Assembly: GCF_014656295.1 (NCBI RefSeq)
Contig: NZ_BNCD01000011.1
Span: 186,001-250,000 of the forward strand
Length of the DNA stretch: 64,000 nucleotides
Source of the DNA: Streptomyces sulfonofaciens
GTDB taxonomy: Bacteria > Actinomycetota > Actinomycetes > Streptomycetales > Streptomycetaceae
Reading direction: 5' to 3'
This document shows, one piece after another, positions 7,973-16,407 of the stretch; positions within the stretch are counted from its first letter, which is position 1; each line of letters opens with the position of its first letter. The position numbers and the translations under genes are program-made. Below the pieces are notes generated by a model that saw only the letters and a program-made list of their open reading frames with translations, had not been told where the DNA came from and made no database searches.

Positions 7973-9333
7973 CGGTCGAACCCACCCTGCGCGAACCGGT
8001 CGAGGCCGAGCGGCGGCAGCCCCCGCTGGCCGGCGGCGCGGTCCCGCTGCTCGGGCACGCGTGGAAGCTCGTGCGCGACCCGCTGGCGTTCCTGGCCGGG
8101 CTGCGCGACCACGGCGACCTGGTCCGGCTGCGCCTCGGCCCGAGGACCGTCTACGCGGTGTGCGCGCCCGAACTGGTCGGGCAGCTCCTCAAGAGCCCCG
8201 ACTACGAGGTCGGCGGGCCGCTGTGGGACACCATGGAGGTGCTGCTCGGCAAGGGCGTGGCGACCAGCAACGGGGCGGTGCACCGCCGTCAGCGCCGGAT
8301 GATGCAGCCCGCCTTCCGGCCCGAGCGCATCGCCGACTACGCGGCCGTGATGGAGGAGGAGGCGCGCGCCATGGTGGCGCGCTGGCAGCCCGGCAGCACG
8401 ATCGACATCGGTGCCGAGATGTTCCGCACCTCGGTGCGCATCGTGTCCCGTTCGCTGCTGGAGGTCGACTCGATCGCGCAGAAGGCGGAGCACATCAGCG
8501 AGGCACTGGGCACGGTCTTCGAGGGCCTGTACCGCCGGATGGTGCTGTCCGTCGGGCCGCTCTACCGGGTGCCGACCCCGGCCAACCGGCGATTCGCACG
8601 GGCCCTGGCGGACCTGCACGGCCTCGTCGACGAGATCCTCGCGGAGCGGCACGCCTCCGGTACCCGGCCCGCGGACCTGATCACCGTCCTGCTGGAGGCC
8701 ACGGACGAGACCGGAGCGCCGCTCGGCGACCGGGAGATCCACGACCATGTGGTGTCACTGGTGGTGGCGGGCGCGGAGAACGTCGCCTCGACGCTGGCCT
8801 GGACCCTCAGTCTGCTCACCGAACACCGCACGCACGAAAACCGGTTGGCCGATGAGGTGAATGGCGTGACGGGCGGGGAGCCCGTGGGCTTCGCGGACAT
8901 CGGCAGGCTCTCCTTCACCCGCAATGTCATCACGGAGGCCATGCGCATACGGCCGGCCCCGTGGATTCTCACCCGGCGTACCGTGACCGAAACCGCACTC
9001 GGCGGATACACCATTCCAGCCAATGCTGACATCGTCTACTCCACCTATGCGATGCAGCGCGATCCCCGCTCGTTCACACGGCATCTGGAGTTCGATCCGG
9101 ATCGCTGGCTGCCGGAACGCGCGGGGGACGTGGAGCAGGCCGCGATGATTCCGTTCGGCACCGGCAATCGGAAATGCCCGGGTGATCATTTCAGTATGGC
9201 CGAATTCGCCATTGTCCTCGCCACCGTGGTGCCCAAGTGGCGGCTGACGCCGGTAGCGGGCACGGACACCTCGTCGAAGATCGGCATCACCCTGCACCCC
9301 AAGCGGCTGCTGCTGCGGGCCGATCCCCGCTGA
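7969..9333 (+). CDS. Cytochrome P450 of the CYP170A type (albaflavenone monooxygenase)
   Basis: 454 residues. Oxidises epi-isozizaene at the allylic position to albaflavenols and then albaflavenone. Visible P450 signatures are the I-helix AGAEN at 267-271 (Asn in place of the usual Thr neighbourhood, as in CYP170 proteins), ExxR as EAMR at 323-326, and the haem loop FGTGNRKCPG with the ligand Cys403. CYP170A1 is also reported to have a second, terpene-synthase-like site; whether this protein shares it cannot be judged by eye. It is translationally coupled to the cyclase through an ATGA overlap, so substrate and oxidase are made together. Confidence 0.94.
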   Translation: MTVEPTLREPVEAERRQPPLAGGAVPLLGHAWKLVRDPLAFLAGLRDHGDLVRLRLGPRTVYAVCAPELVGQLLKSPDYEVGGPLWDTMEVLLGKGVATSNGAVHRRQRRMMQPAFRPERIADYAAVMEEEARAMVARWQPGSTIDIGAEMFRTSVRIVSRSLLEVDSIAQKAEHISEALGTVFEGLYRRMVLSVGPLYRVPTPANRRFARALADLHGLVDEILAERHASGTRPADLITVLLEATDETGAPLGDREIHDHVVSLVVAGAENVASTLAWTLSLLTEHRTHENRLADEVNGVTGGEPVGFADIGRLSFTRNVITEAMRIRPAPWILTRRTVTETALGGYTIPANADIVYSTYAMQRDPRSFTRHLEFDPDRWLPERAGDVEQAAMIPFGTGNRKCPGDHFSMAEFAIVLATVVPKWRLTPVAGTDTSSKIGITLHPKRLLLRADPR

Positions 9334-9416
9334 ACGCGCCTTCCGGGCCCGGGAACCGCGCGACCGGCCGCGACGTGCCCGCGCCTGGGCCACCGCGTCA
9401 CCGGGCCACCGCGCCA

Positions 9417-9447
9417 CCGGGCCGAGCTCTTTCAGGTCTCGGCCCGG
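9417..9447. terminator. Hairpin between convergent P450 and symporter genes
   Basis: Perfect 10-bp arms CCGGGCCGAG (9417-9426) and CTCGGCCCGG (9438-9447) with an 11-base loop. It sits between convergent genes and has no T tract, as usual for Streptomyces; it could serve both strands. Confidence 0.6.
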
Positions 9448-9565
9448 CTGCCGGCAGGTCCTGGCGCGGCTGCCGGCCGGCGGGACGGCTCGCGCGGTTC
9501 CCGCACCCCTTCCGGTGTACGGTCACCGCCCCGGGCCGCGGTCCCACCGGCCGGTGGACGGTCCG

Positions 9566-11209
9566 TCAGGTGCCGGACGGGGCGGACGGGGCGGTCGCGG
9601 CGGGCGGCAGTTCGCTCTGCACGCCCGGGTCGCCGGCGTCCGCGGTGTAGTCCCCGGGAGAGGTCTCGTCCGTGCCCCTGGGGGCCTTCAGGGCGTTCAG
9701 GACGAACGTGAGGACCACGGTCACCACGAGGTTCAGCACGAAGGCCGTCAGGCCGATGTAGCCGACCTCGCCGAGGCCCGGGATCTCGTCGCTGCTGCCG
9801 CCGAAGTGCTTCTGGGTGGGGCTCGCGACCCCGTAGGCCGCCAGCGTCCCGTAGATCATTCCGGCCGCCCAGCCGGCCAGCAGCGCCCAGCGGTGGAACC
9901 ACCGGGTGAACAGGCCGCCGACCAGCGCGGGGAAGGTCTGCAGGATCCAGATGCCGCCCAGTAGCTGGAAGTTGATCGCGACGGTCTTGTCCATGGCCAG
10001 CACGAAGACCAGCGCGCCCACCTTCACCAGCAGCGAGACCACCTTGGAGACCGTTGCCTCCTGGGCGGGGGTCGCGTCCGGCTTGAGGAAGTCCTTGTAG
10101 ATGTTGCGCGTGAACAGGTTCGCGGCCGCGATGGACATGATGGCCGCCGGCACCAGCGCGCCGATGCCGATGGCGGCGAAGGCGACGCCCGCGAACCAGT
10201 CGGGGAAGAGGTTCTCGAAGAGCTGCGGGATGGCCAACTGGCCGTTGTCGACCTTGATGCCGTCCGCGATCGCCATGAAGCCGAGCAGTGCGAGCAGGCC
10301 CAGCATCAGCGAGTACAGCGGCAGGATCGCCGTGTTGCGGCGGATCACGTTGCGGCTGCGCGAGGAGAGCGTCGCCGTGATCGAGTGGGGGTACATGAAC
10401 AGCGCCATCGCCGAACCGAGGGCCAGCGTGGCGTAGCCCCACGTCCCGGCCGCGCCCGGCGCCAGCGCGCCGCGCGGCGCCCCGGTCGCCGGATTGACCT
10501 TCGAGAAGGCGTCGGCCGACTTGGCGAAGATGTCGTCGAAACCGCCCAGCTTGATCGGGATGTAGATGATCGCCACGATGATGACCAGGTAGATCAGCGC
10601 GTCCTTGACGAAGGCGATCAGCGCGGGTGCGCGCAGCCCGGACGAGTAGGTGTAAGCCGCAAGCACCGCGAAGGCGATGAACAGCGGCAGGTCCTTGACG
10701 AACCAGTTGGTGCCGTCGCCGCCGCCGATGCCCAGTACGTCGAGCAGCGCCTGGATGCCGACAAGCTGCAACGCGATGTAGGGCATCGTGGCCAGGATGC
10801 CGGTGAGCGCCACCGCCAGCGACAGCCCCTTGGAGCCGAACCGGCCGCGCACGAAGTCGGAGGTGGTGACGTAGCCGTGCTTGTGCGAGACCGACCAGAG
10901 CCGGGGCAGGAAGGTGAAGATCATCGGATAGACGATGATCGTGTACGGCACCGCGAAGAAGCCCGCGGCGCCCGACGCGTAGATCGCGGCCGGCACGGCC
11001 ACGAAGGTGTAGGCCGTGTAGAGGTCGCCGCCCAGCAGGAACCACGTGATCCAGGTGCCGAAGGACCGGCCGCCGAGACCCCACTCGTCCAGCGAGTGCG
11101 CGTTCTCGGCGCGGCGCCAGCGCGCCGCCCAGAAGCCCATCACCGTCACGGCGAGGAAGAAGAAGACGAAGACGCCGAGCGCGACGCCGTTCACACCGTC
11201 CTTCATCAC
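9566..11209 (-). CDS. Sodium:solute symporter (SSS family, monocarboxylate-transporter-like)
   Basis: 547 residues and about 13 hydrophobic segments. SSS-family symporters use the sodium gradient to import small solutes; the early sequence (GLGGRSFGTWITWFLLGGD) and the run of glycine-rich helices resemble the MctP subgroup that carries monocarboxylates such as lactate and pyruvate. The substrate is inference. The last 45 residues are hydrophilic and Ser/Pro/Asp-rich. The start is GTG 11209, overlapping the stop of the DUF3311 gene in GTGA; an ATG follows immediately at 11206. It is the second gene of a two-gene operon. Confidence 0.88.
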   Translation of the reverse strand: MMKDGVNGVALGVFVFFFLAVTVMGFWAARWRRAENAHSLDEWGLGGRSFGTWITWFLLGGDLYTAYTFVAVPAAIYASGAAGFFAVPYTIIVYPMIFTFLPRLWSVSHKHGYVTTSDFVRGRFGSKGLSLAVALTGILATMPYIALQLVGIQALLDVLGIGGGDGTNWFVKDLPLFIAFAVLAAYTYSSGLRAPALIAFVKDALIYLVIIVAIIYIPIKLGGFDDIFAKSADAFSKVNPATGAPRGALAPGAAGTWGYATLALGSAMALFMYPHSITATLSSRSRNVIRRNTAILPLYSLMLGLLALLGFMAIADGIKVDNGQLAIPQLFENLFPDWFAGVAFAAIGIGALVPAAIMSIAAANLFTRNIYKDFLKPDATPAQEATVSKVVSLLVKVGALVFVLAMDKTVAINFQLLGGIWILQTFPALVGGLFTRWFHRWALLAGWAAGMIYGTLAAYGVASPTQKHFGGSSDEIPGLGEVGYIGLTAFVLNLVVTVVLTFVLNALKAPRGTDETSPGDYTADAGDPGVQSELPPAATAPSAPSGT

Positions 11210-11505
11210 GCCTCACCCCCGTCGCCGCGTCCGGCCGTCCCGGCACCCGAGGCCCCGGACCCGTGGCGCGAGCGCTGGTCGTGCTGCCACAGCTTGTACG
11301 CGAGCATGGTGAGCGCGGCCGAGATGAGCACCCACAGCATCTGGTACCAGTAGAAGAACGGGATGCCGATGAACGCCGGGTCGACCTTCGCGTAGGAGCT
11401 CACCCAGAGCGTCCCCACGAACGGTGCGAGCAGACACAGCGCAATCACCACACGGACCGGTGTCACCACCGGTCTGCGGACTTGGGGTACCTCTGACTCT
11501 GACAT
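11206..11505 (-). CDS. DUF3311 small membrane protein, symporter partner
   Basis: 99 residues with two membrane segments (about 19-37 and 48-68) and a Gly/Ser/Ala-rich cytoplasmic tail. DUF3311 proteins are typically encoded directly before an SSS symporter and are thought to be accessory subunits; that arrangement holds here, with a four-base overlap. The ATG at 11505 has a GGAG ribosome site. The 266 bases between this start and dasR hold no clear operator. Confidence 0.85.
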   Translation of the reverse strand: MSESEVPQVRRPVVTPVRVVIALCLLAPFVGTLWVSSYAKVDPAFIGIPFFYWYQMLWVLISAALTMLAYKLWQHDQRSRHGSGASGAGTAGRGDGGEA

Positions 11506-11771
11506 GGGGGCTCCGTCGCCTCGTCGATCACCGTGACACCACTGATCGCATCGTGATGCGCTGGAAATCTAGGCGACGCGTCCGCACGAGGGAACCCCGT
11601 CCCGATAACGGGCGTATTGCGTTCTGTGCATGTCATCGCCCCTGTCGGAGCCGGCGGCTCACCGGCCGGAACCCGCATCGCCCCGGCGGAGCCGTTACCG
11701 CCCCTGCTGGGGCCCGTACCGCCCCCGCCTGGGCCCGTGCGGCCCTTGCCGGGGCCCGGGCGGACGCGCCC

Positions 11772-12536
11772 TCAGTCCGCCGGACGCCGCAGACGGGCCA
11801 CGAACTTGTAGCGGTCGCCGCGGTAGACCGAGCGCACCCACTCCACCGGACGGCCCTCGCCGTCCAACGAGTGCCGGGAGAGCAGCAGCATCGGCAGTCC
11901 CACGTCGGTGCCGAGCAGCCCCGCCTCGCGCGGAGTGGCCAGCGAGGTCTCGATGGTCTCCTCGGCCTGGGCGAGGTGGACCCCGTAGACCTCGTCCAGT
12001 GCCGTGTACAGGGAGGTGTACTTCACGAGGCTGCGGCGCAGCGCGGGAAAGCGCTTGGCGGACAGGTGGGTGGTCTCGATGGCCATCGGTTCGCCGCTGG
12101 CGAGCCGCAGCCGCTCGATGCGCAGCACCCGCCCGCCCGTGCCGATGTCGAGCAGCTCGGCGAGGGTGCCGTCGGCGGTGACGTATCCGATGTCCAGCAG
12201 TTGCGAGGTGGGTTCGAGGCCCTGGGCCCGCATGTCCTCGGTGTACGAGGTGAGTTGCAGTGCCTGGGAGACCTTGGGCTTGGCGACGAAGGTGCCCTTG
12301 CCCTGGATGCGTTCGAGCCGGCCTTCGACGACGAGTTCCTGGAGGGCCTGCCGCACGGTGGTGCGTGAGGTGTCGAACTCGGCGGCGAGCGTCCGCTCCG
12401 GCGGCACCGCGGAGCCGGGCGCGAGCGTCTCGGTCATGTCGAGCAAGTGCCGCTTGAGGCGGTAGTACTTGGGCACGCGCGCGGTGCGGACGGCGCTGGC
12501 GCCCTCGGTCTCCGCGCTGGTGGCGTCGGTGCTCAT
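11772..12536 (-). CDS. dasR: GntR/HutC-family master regulator DasR
   Basis: 254 residues. N-terminal winged helix (YYRLKRHLLDMTETLAPGS, then DTSRTTVRQALQELVVEGRL and the wing GKGTFVA), followed by a UTRA effector domain. DasR represses chitin and N-acetylglucosamine genes by binding dre sites and is released by glucosamine-6-phosphate and related phosphosugars; it also links nutrient status to antibiotic production and development. Its position divergent from dasABC, with three dre-like sites between, makes the assignment firm. ATG 12536 is preceded by GGAAGG. Confidence 0.96.
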   Translation of the reverse strand: MSTDATSAETEGASAVRTARVPKYYRLKRHLLDMTETLAPGSAVPPERTLAAEFDTSRTTVRQALQELVVEGRLERIQGKGTFVAKPKVSQALQLTSYTEDMRAQGLEPTSQLLDIGYVTADGTLAELLDIGTGGRVLRIERLRLASGEPMAIETTHLSAKRFPALRRSLVKYTSLYTALDEVYGVHLAQAEETIETSLATPREAGLLGTDVGLPMLLLSRHSLDGEGRPVEWVRSVYRGDRYKFVARLRRPAD

Positions 12537-12660
12537 GCTCCGCCTTCCGGGCTTGCTGCAGAGGTCCGGCGCTATGCCGGCCGCGGCTCACATCGTGGCA
12601 CGGGCAGGTCCGCGTGCCGCGGGAGCCGTGCCCTTCCTTATACACCGTGGGCACCCTGCC

Positions 12661-12672
12661 TGGTCTAGTCCA
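12661..12672. promoter_or_regulatory. dre-like DasR operator 1 (dasR-dasA spacer)
   Basis: TGGTCTAGTCCA, one mismatch from the palindromic core TGGTCTAGACCA of the DasR-responsive element. Lies 125 bases upstream of the dasR start. Confidence 0.8.
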
Positions 12673-12775
12673 CCCGCCATGTGGCGCTCGTGCGGGCGCG
12701 TCCGGCGCATCTGCGCACAGATGTCGGTCCGGTAAAGGAAGAGACGGACGTTCCTGCCATGCTTGACACTCATAT

Positions 12776-12787
12776 AGGTCTAGGCCA
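12776..12787. promoter_or_regulatory. dre-like DasR operator 2 (dasA side)
   Basis: AGGTCTAGGCCA, two mismatches from the dre core, 113 bases before the dasA start. Confidence 0.7.
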
Positions 12788-12802
12788 AGCTCCCACACAT
12801 AC

Positions 12803-12814
12803 TGGTCTACACCA
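12803..12814. promoter_or_regulatory. dre-like DasR operator 3 (dasA side)
   Basis: TGGTCTACACCA, preceded by AC, one mismatch from the dre core and 86 bases before the dasA start. Its centre is 27 bases from operator 2, allowing two DasR dimers nearby on the dasA promoter. Confidence 0.78.
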
Positions 12815-12899
12815 ATGCCCAGGACCCAGCCGCGCGGGCAGTTCACGCCTGATTCCTCGCTGTCGGTGGGGGGATGCGGCAGCCCTTGAGGAGGGTGAC

Positions 12900-14174
12900 G
12901 TGAAGCGCAAGCTGACAGCGGCGATCGGCATCGCGGGTCTGATGGTCTCCATTGCGGCCTGCGGGGGCAGCAGCGACAAGGCCGGCGGCTCGGGGGCGGA
13001 CGAACTCACGGTCTGGCTCACCGTCGACGCCCAGAACAACTGGCCGCAGTTGGTCAAGGACGCGGACGCCGCCCTGAAGAAGAAGCACCCGGGCGTCAGG
13101 ATCAACCACGAGTACTACGGCTGGCCGGACAAGAACACCAAGCTGGACGCCGTCCTCGCCACGGACAAGGTCCCCGACGTGGTCGAGATGGGCAACACGG
13201 AGATGCTCGGCTACATGGTCAAGGGCGCCTTCGCCGAGATCGACCCGTCGAAGTTCGACCACTCGGACGGCTGGCTCGACGGCCTCAAGGCCTCGGTCAC
13301 CTATGACGGCAAGACCTACGGCGTGCCCTACTACGCGGGCGGGCGGGTGGCCAACTGGCGCAAGGACGTCGCCGCGGAGTCCGGCATCAAGAAGACTCCC
13401 AAGACCTACGACGAACTGCTCTCCGATCTGGACAGGATCCAGCAGAAGCAGGGGGGCAAGTTCAGCGCCTGGTACCAGCCCACGCGCGACTGGTACGCGG
13501 GCATGTCCTTCGTCTACGACGCCGGCGGCGCCATTGCCGAGGAACAGGGCGGCACTTGGAAGGGCGCGCTGTCCTCGCCCGCCTCCATCAAGGGCCTGAA
13601 GGACTTCAAGCACGTCATCGACGCCTACATGCACGGCGACAAGACCAAGGACGAGTCGGACCGCTACATCGTCTACGGCCAGGGCAAGTCGGCCATGATC
13701 TTCGCCGCCGCGTGGGAGGGCGCCACCTCCGCCGACCCGAAGAACGACAAGACCGGCAAGCTCAAGGACAACGCCGTCAACTTCGTGATGCCGGGGCCCT
13801 CGGGGAAGAACATGCCGGTCTTCCTCGGCGGCAGCGACCTCGCCATCCCGGTGAAGTCCGGCGCCCAGGAGCTGGCAGCCGAGTGGATCAACGACTTCGC
13901 GGGCGCCAAGGGCCAGAAGGGCCTGATGGCCAAGGGCAACCTGCCCAACAACAAGAGCGACCTCGACATCCAGAAGAAGGACCCGGCCACCGCGGTGCCC
14001 GCCATCGCCGCGGAGCGCAACTGGTTCGTGCCGATGGCACCCGGCTGGGGCCAGGTCGAGAAGGCCCAGGTCCTCCAGACGATGCTGCAGAACATCGGCA
14101 CCGGCAAGCAGTCCGTCGAGGCCGCCGCGAAGACGGCCGACGCCGCGATCGACAAGGTCATCAACAACAAGTGA
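12900..14174 (+). CDS. dasA: Chitobiose ABC transporter solute-binding lipoprotein DasA
   Basis: 424 residues. Extracellular lipoprotein that binds N,N'-diacetylchitobiose for uptake by DasB-DasC. The signal peptide ends in SIAAC with lipidated Cys21; the mature part is an extracellular solute-binding protein of the sugar cluster (DELTVWLTVDAQNNW, then VEMGNTEMLGYM and AWEGA). The GTG at 12900 with GAGGAGGGTGAC upstream gives a normal-length lipoprotein signal. It heads dasABC and is separated from dasR by three dre-like sites, so repression by DasR is expected. No ATPase gene is in the operon; in Streptomyces MsiK, encoded elsewhere, energises such sugar transporters. Confidence 0.95.
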   Translation: MKRKLTAAIGIAGLMVSIAACGGSSDKAGGSGADELTVWLTVDAQNNWPQLVKDADAALKKKHPGVRINHEYYGWPDKNTKLDAVLATDKVPDVVEMGNTEMLGYMVKGAFAEIDPSKFDHSDGWLDGLKASVTYDGKTYGVPYYAGGRVANWRKDVAAESGIKKTPKTYDELLSDLDRIQQKQGGKFSAWYQPTRDWYAGMSFVYDAGGAIAEEQGGTWKGALSSPASIKGLKDFKHVIDAYMHGDKTKDESDRYIVYGQGKSAMIFAAAWEGATSADPKNDKTGKLKDNAVNFVMPGPSGKNMPVFLGGSDLAIPVKSGAQELAAEWINDFAGAKGQKGLMAKGNLPNNKSDLDIQKKDPATAVPAIAAERNWFVPMAPGWGQVEKAQVLQTMLQNIGTGKQSVEAAAKTADAAIDKVINNK

Positions 14175-14319
14175 CCCGGACCGGGGCGGGTGGCGGGGCC
14201 TCCGCACAGGGAGCGGAATCCCGTCGTCCGCACGGGTCGGTTCCGTGCCTCGCCCGGGCCGGCCGCGACCGCCGCCCGCACACGGGTGCCACCAGGTAAG
14301 GACCGCTGAGGAGCGCGCC

Positions 14320-15342
14320 ATGAGTGCCGCAGAGACAACCACCGCCGAGGTGCCGCCGGCGCGGCCCTCGCCACCGCCCCGGTCCGCAGCGAAGGGCGGC
14401 GGGGCCGACCGCCGGCACCCGCGGCGGGACGGCGGCAGACCCGGCGGCACCCGTGGTGCGGCGGCCGTGCCCTGGGCGCTGCTCGCGCCCTGTCTGCTGG
14501 TCCTGGTGCTGGTCCTCGGCTATCCGCTGGTCCGGCTGGTCACGTTGTCGTTCCAGGAGTTCGGGCAGTCCCAGTTGTGGGGCTTCAAGCCCGCGCAGGC
14601 CGTCGGCTTCGACAACTTCTCCAAGGTGCTGGGCGACGGCGAGTTCTGGGCCGTGGTGCTGCGCACCGTCGTCTTCGCGGCAGGCTCGGTCATCGTCACC
14701 ATGGTGCTGGGCATGCTTGTCGCCCTGCTTCTCCAGCGGGTCTCCGGCTGGGTGAAGACGCTGGTCAACATCGCGCTGGTGGCGAGCTGGGGGATGCCCG
14801 TCATCGTCGCCACCACCATCTACAAGTGGATGTTCGACTCCGACTACGGCGTCCTCAACTATCTGCTCAGCAAGCTCCCCGGGGTCGACGTGATCGGCCA
14901 CAACTGGTTCGCCAGCGGGCCCCAGGGCCTTGCCGTGATCATGCTGCTGGTGGTGTGGGGCGCCGTGCCGTTCGTGGTGATCACGCTCACCGCCGGCCTC
15001 ACCCAGGTGCCGCGGGAACTGGAGGAGGCGGCCCGGCTGGACGGCGCGAGCTCGTGGGGCGTCTTCCGGCACGTCACCGTGCCCGTGCTCAAGCCCGTCC
15101 TGGTGATGCTGACGACCCTCTCCGTCATCTGGGACATGGGCGTCTTCCCCCAGGTCTTCGTGATGCGCGGCGGCCACCCCGAGGCGGAGTTCCAGTTGCT
15201 GACGACCTACTCGTACGACAGGGCGTTCGTGGTCAACGACTACGGCGGCGGCTCCGCCATCGCCCTGCTCACCGTCGTCCTGCTGCTCGGTGTGGTGGCG
15301 GTCTACATGCGGCAGATGCTGAAGATCGGAGACGTTGAGTGA
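14320..15342 (+). CDS. dasB: Chitobiose ABC transporter permease DasB
   Basis: 340 residues with six membrane segments after a 45-residue charged, Pro/Arg-rich cytoplasmic N-terminus. The EAA loop that docks the ATPase is EELEEAARLDGASSWGVF followed by VTVPVLKP. The ATG at 14320 follows GAGGAGCG. Its TGA overlaps the dasC GTG, indicating coupled synthesis of the two permease halves. The 145-base gap after dasA carries no obvious terminator, but ABC operons often express more binding protein than permease. Confidence 0.94.
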   Translation: MSAAETTTAEVPPARPSPPPRSAAKGGGADRRHPRRDGGRPGGTRGAAAVPWALLAPCLLVLVLVLGYPLVRLVTLSFQEFGQSQLWGFKPAQAVGFDNFSKVLGDGEFWAVVLRTVVFAAGSVIVTMVLGMLVALLLQRVSGWVKTLVNIALVASWGMPVIVATTIYKWMFDSDYGVLNYLLSKLPGVDVIGHNWFASGPQGLAVIMLLVVWGAVPFVVITLTAGLTQVPRELEEAARLDGASSWGVFRHVTVPVLKPVLVMLTTLSVIWDMGVFPQVFVMRGGHPEAEFQLLTTYSYDRAFVVNDYGGGSAIALLTVVLLLGVVAVYMRQMLKIGDVE

Positions 15343-16256
15343 GCGGCGTGAGCGGTGTGGACGGCCTGAGCGGCATGGGTGCCGTGGGCGGAGCGGGTAC
15401 CGCGGCAGCGGGTGCGGCACGCCGCAGGGGCGGGGGTGTGCGGCGCAGCCGCCTCGGGTGGAACCTGCTCGGGCTCTGTGTGTTCGTCGGGGCGGGCTTC
15501 CCCGTCTACTGGATGCTCGACACCGCCTTCAAACCGGCCCGCGACGCCATCGACCCCACCCCCCACCTGCTGCCCACCAGCCTCACCCTGGACAACTTCC
15601 GCCGCGCGCTGCAGATCGCGGACTTCTGGGGGCCGGTCGGGCGCAGCCTGACCGTGTCGCTCACGGTCGTGGTCATCGGCATGGCGATCGGCCTGCTGGC
15701 GGCGCTCGCCATCTCGCGGTTCGCCTTCCGCGGCCGCAAGATCGTGATCGTCGGCATCCTCGCCGTGCAGATGGTGCCCCTGGTCGCGATGATCATCCCG
15801 ATCTTCCTGCTGCTGAACGACCTCGGGCAGTACGACAAGCTCAGCGGTCTGATGATCACCTACCTGACCTTCGTGCTGCCGTTCACCGTCTGGACCCTGC
15901 GCGGCTTCGTCGTCAACATCCCGAAGGAGCTGGAGGAGGCGGCCATGGTCGACGGCTGCACCCGCACCGGCGCCTTCCTGCGGGTGGTCTTCCCGCTGCT
16001 CGCCCCCGGCATGGTCGCCACCTCCGTCTACGGCTTCATCCAGGCATGGAACGAGTACCTCTACGCGCTGATGCTGATGAGCCAGCAGCACCAGACGGCC
16101 ACGGTCTGGCTCGGCAACTTCACCACCAAGCACGGCACCGAGTACGCGCCGATGATGGCGGGCGCCACGATGATGGCCGTACCGATGGTGGTCCTCTTCC
16201 TGCTCGTCCAGCGCAAGATGGCGGCGGGCCTGACGGCGGGCGCGGTGAAGGGCTGA
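15339..16256 (+). CDS. dasC: Chitobiose ABC transporter permease DasC
   Basis: 305 residues, six membrane segments, MalG-type permease. EAA loop KELEEAAMVDGCTRTGAFL followed by VVFPLLAPG. Starts at GTG 15339 overlapping the dasB stop. The first 30 residues are Gly/Ala-rich (GVDGLSGMGAVGGAGTAAAG), so initiation at a later codon is possible but no better ribosome site is seen. Confidence 0.94.
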   Translation: MSGVSGVDGLSGMGAVGGAGTAAAGAARRRGGGVRRSRLGWNLLGLCVFVGAGFPVYWMLDTAFKPARDAIDPTPHLLPTSLTLDNFRRALQIADFWGPVGRSLTVSLTVVVIGMAIGLLAALAISRFAFRGRKIVIVGILAVQMVPLVAMIIPIFLLLNDLGQYDKLSGLMITYLTFVLPFTVWTLRGFVVNIPKELEEAAMVDGCTRTGAFLRVVFPLLAPGMVATSVYGFIQAWNEYLYALMLMSQQHQTATVWLGNFTTKHGTEYAPMMAGATMMAVPMVVLFLLVQRKMAAGLTAGAVKG

Positions 16257-16407
16257 TGGCCGCATCCGCATCCGCTGCCGCGCCGCCGCCGCCGCTGCCG
16301 TCGTCACCGGCACCGCCGCCGCTGCCGGTACCGCCGCTCGCCGCCCGCGCACCGGTCGGCCGCAGGCTGCCGCCATCCGCCGCGGTCACCCGTCCAAGGA
16401 GCTCTCG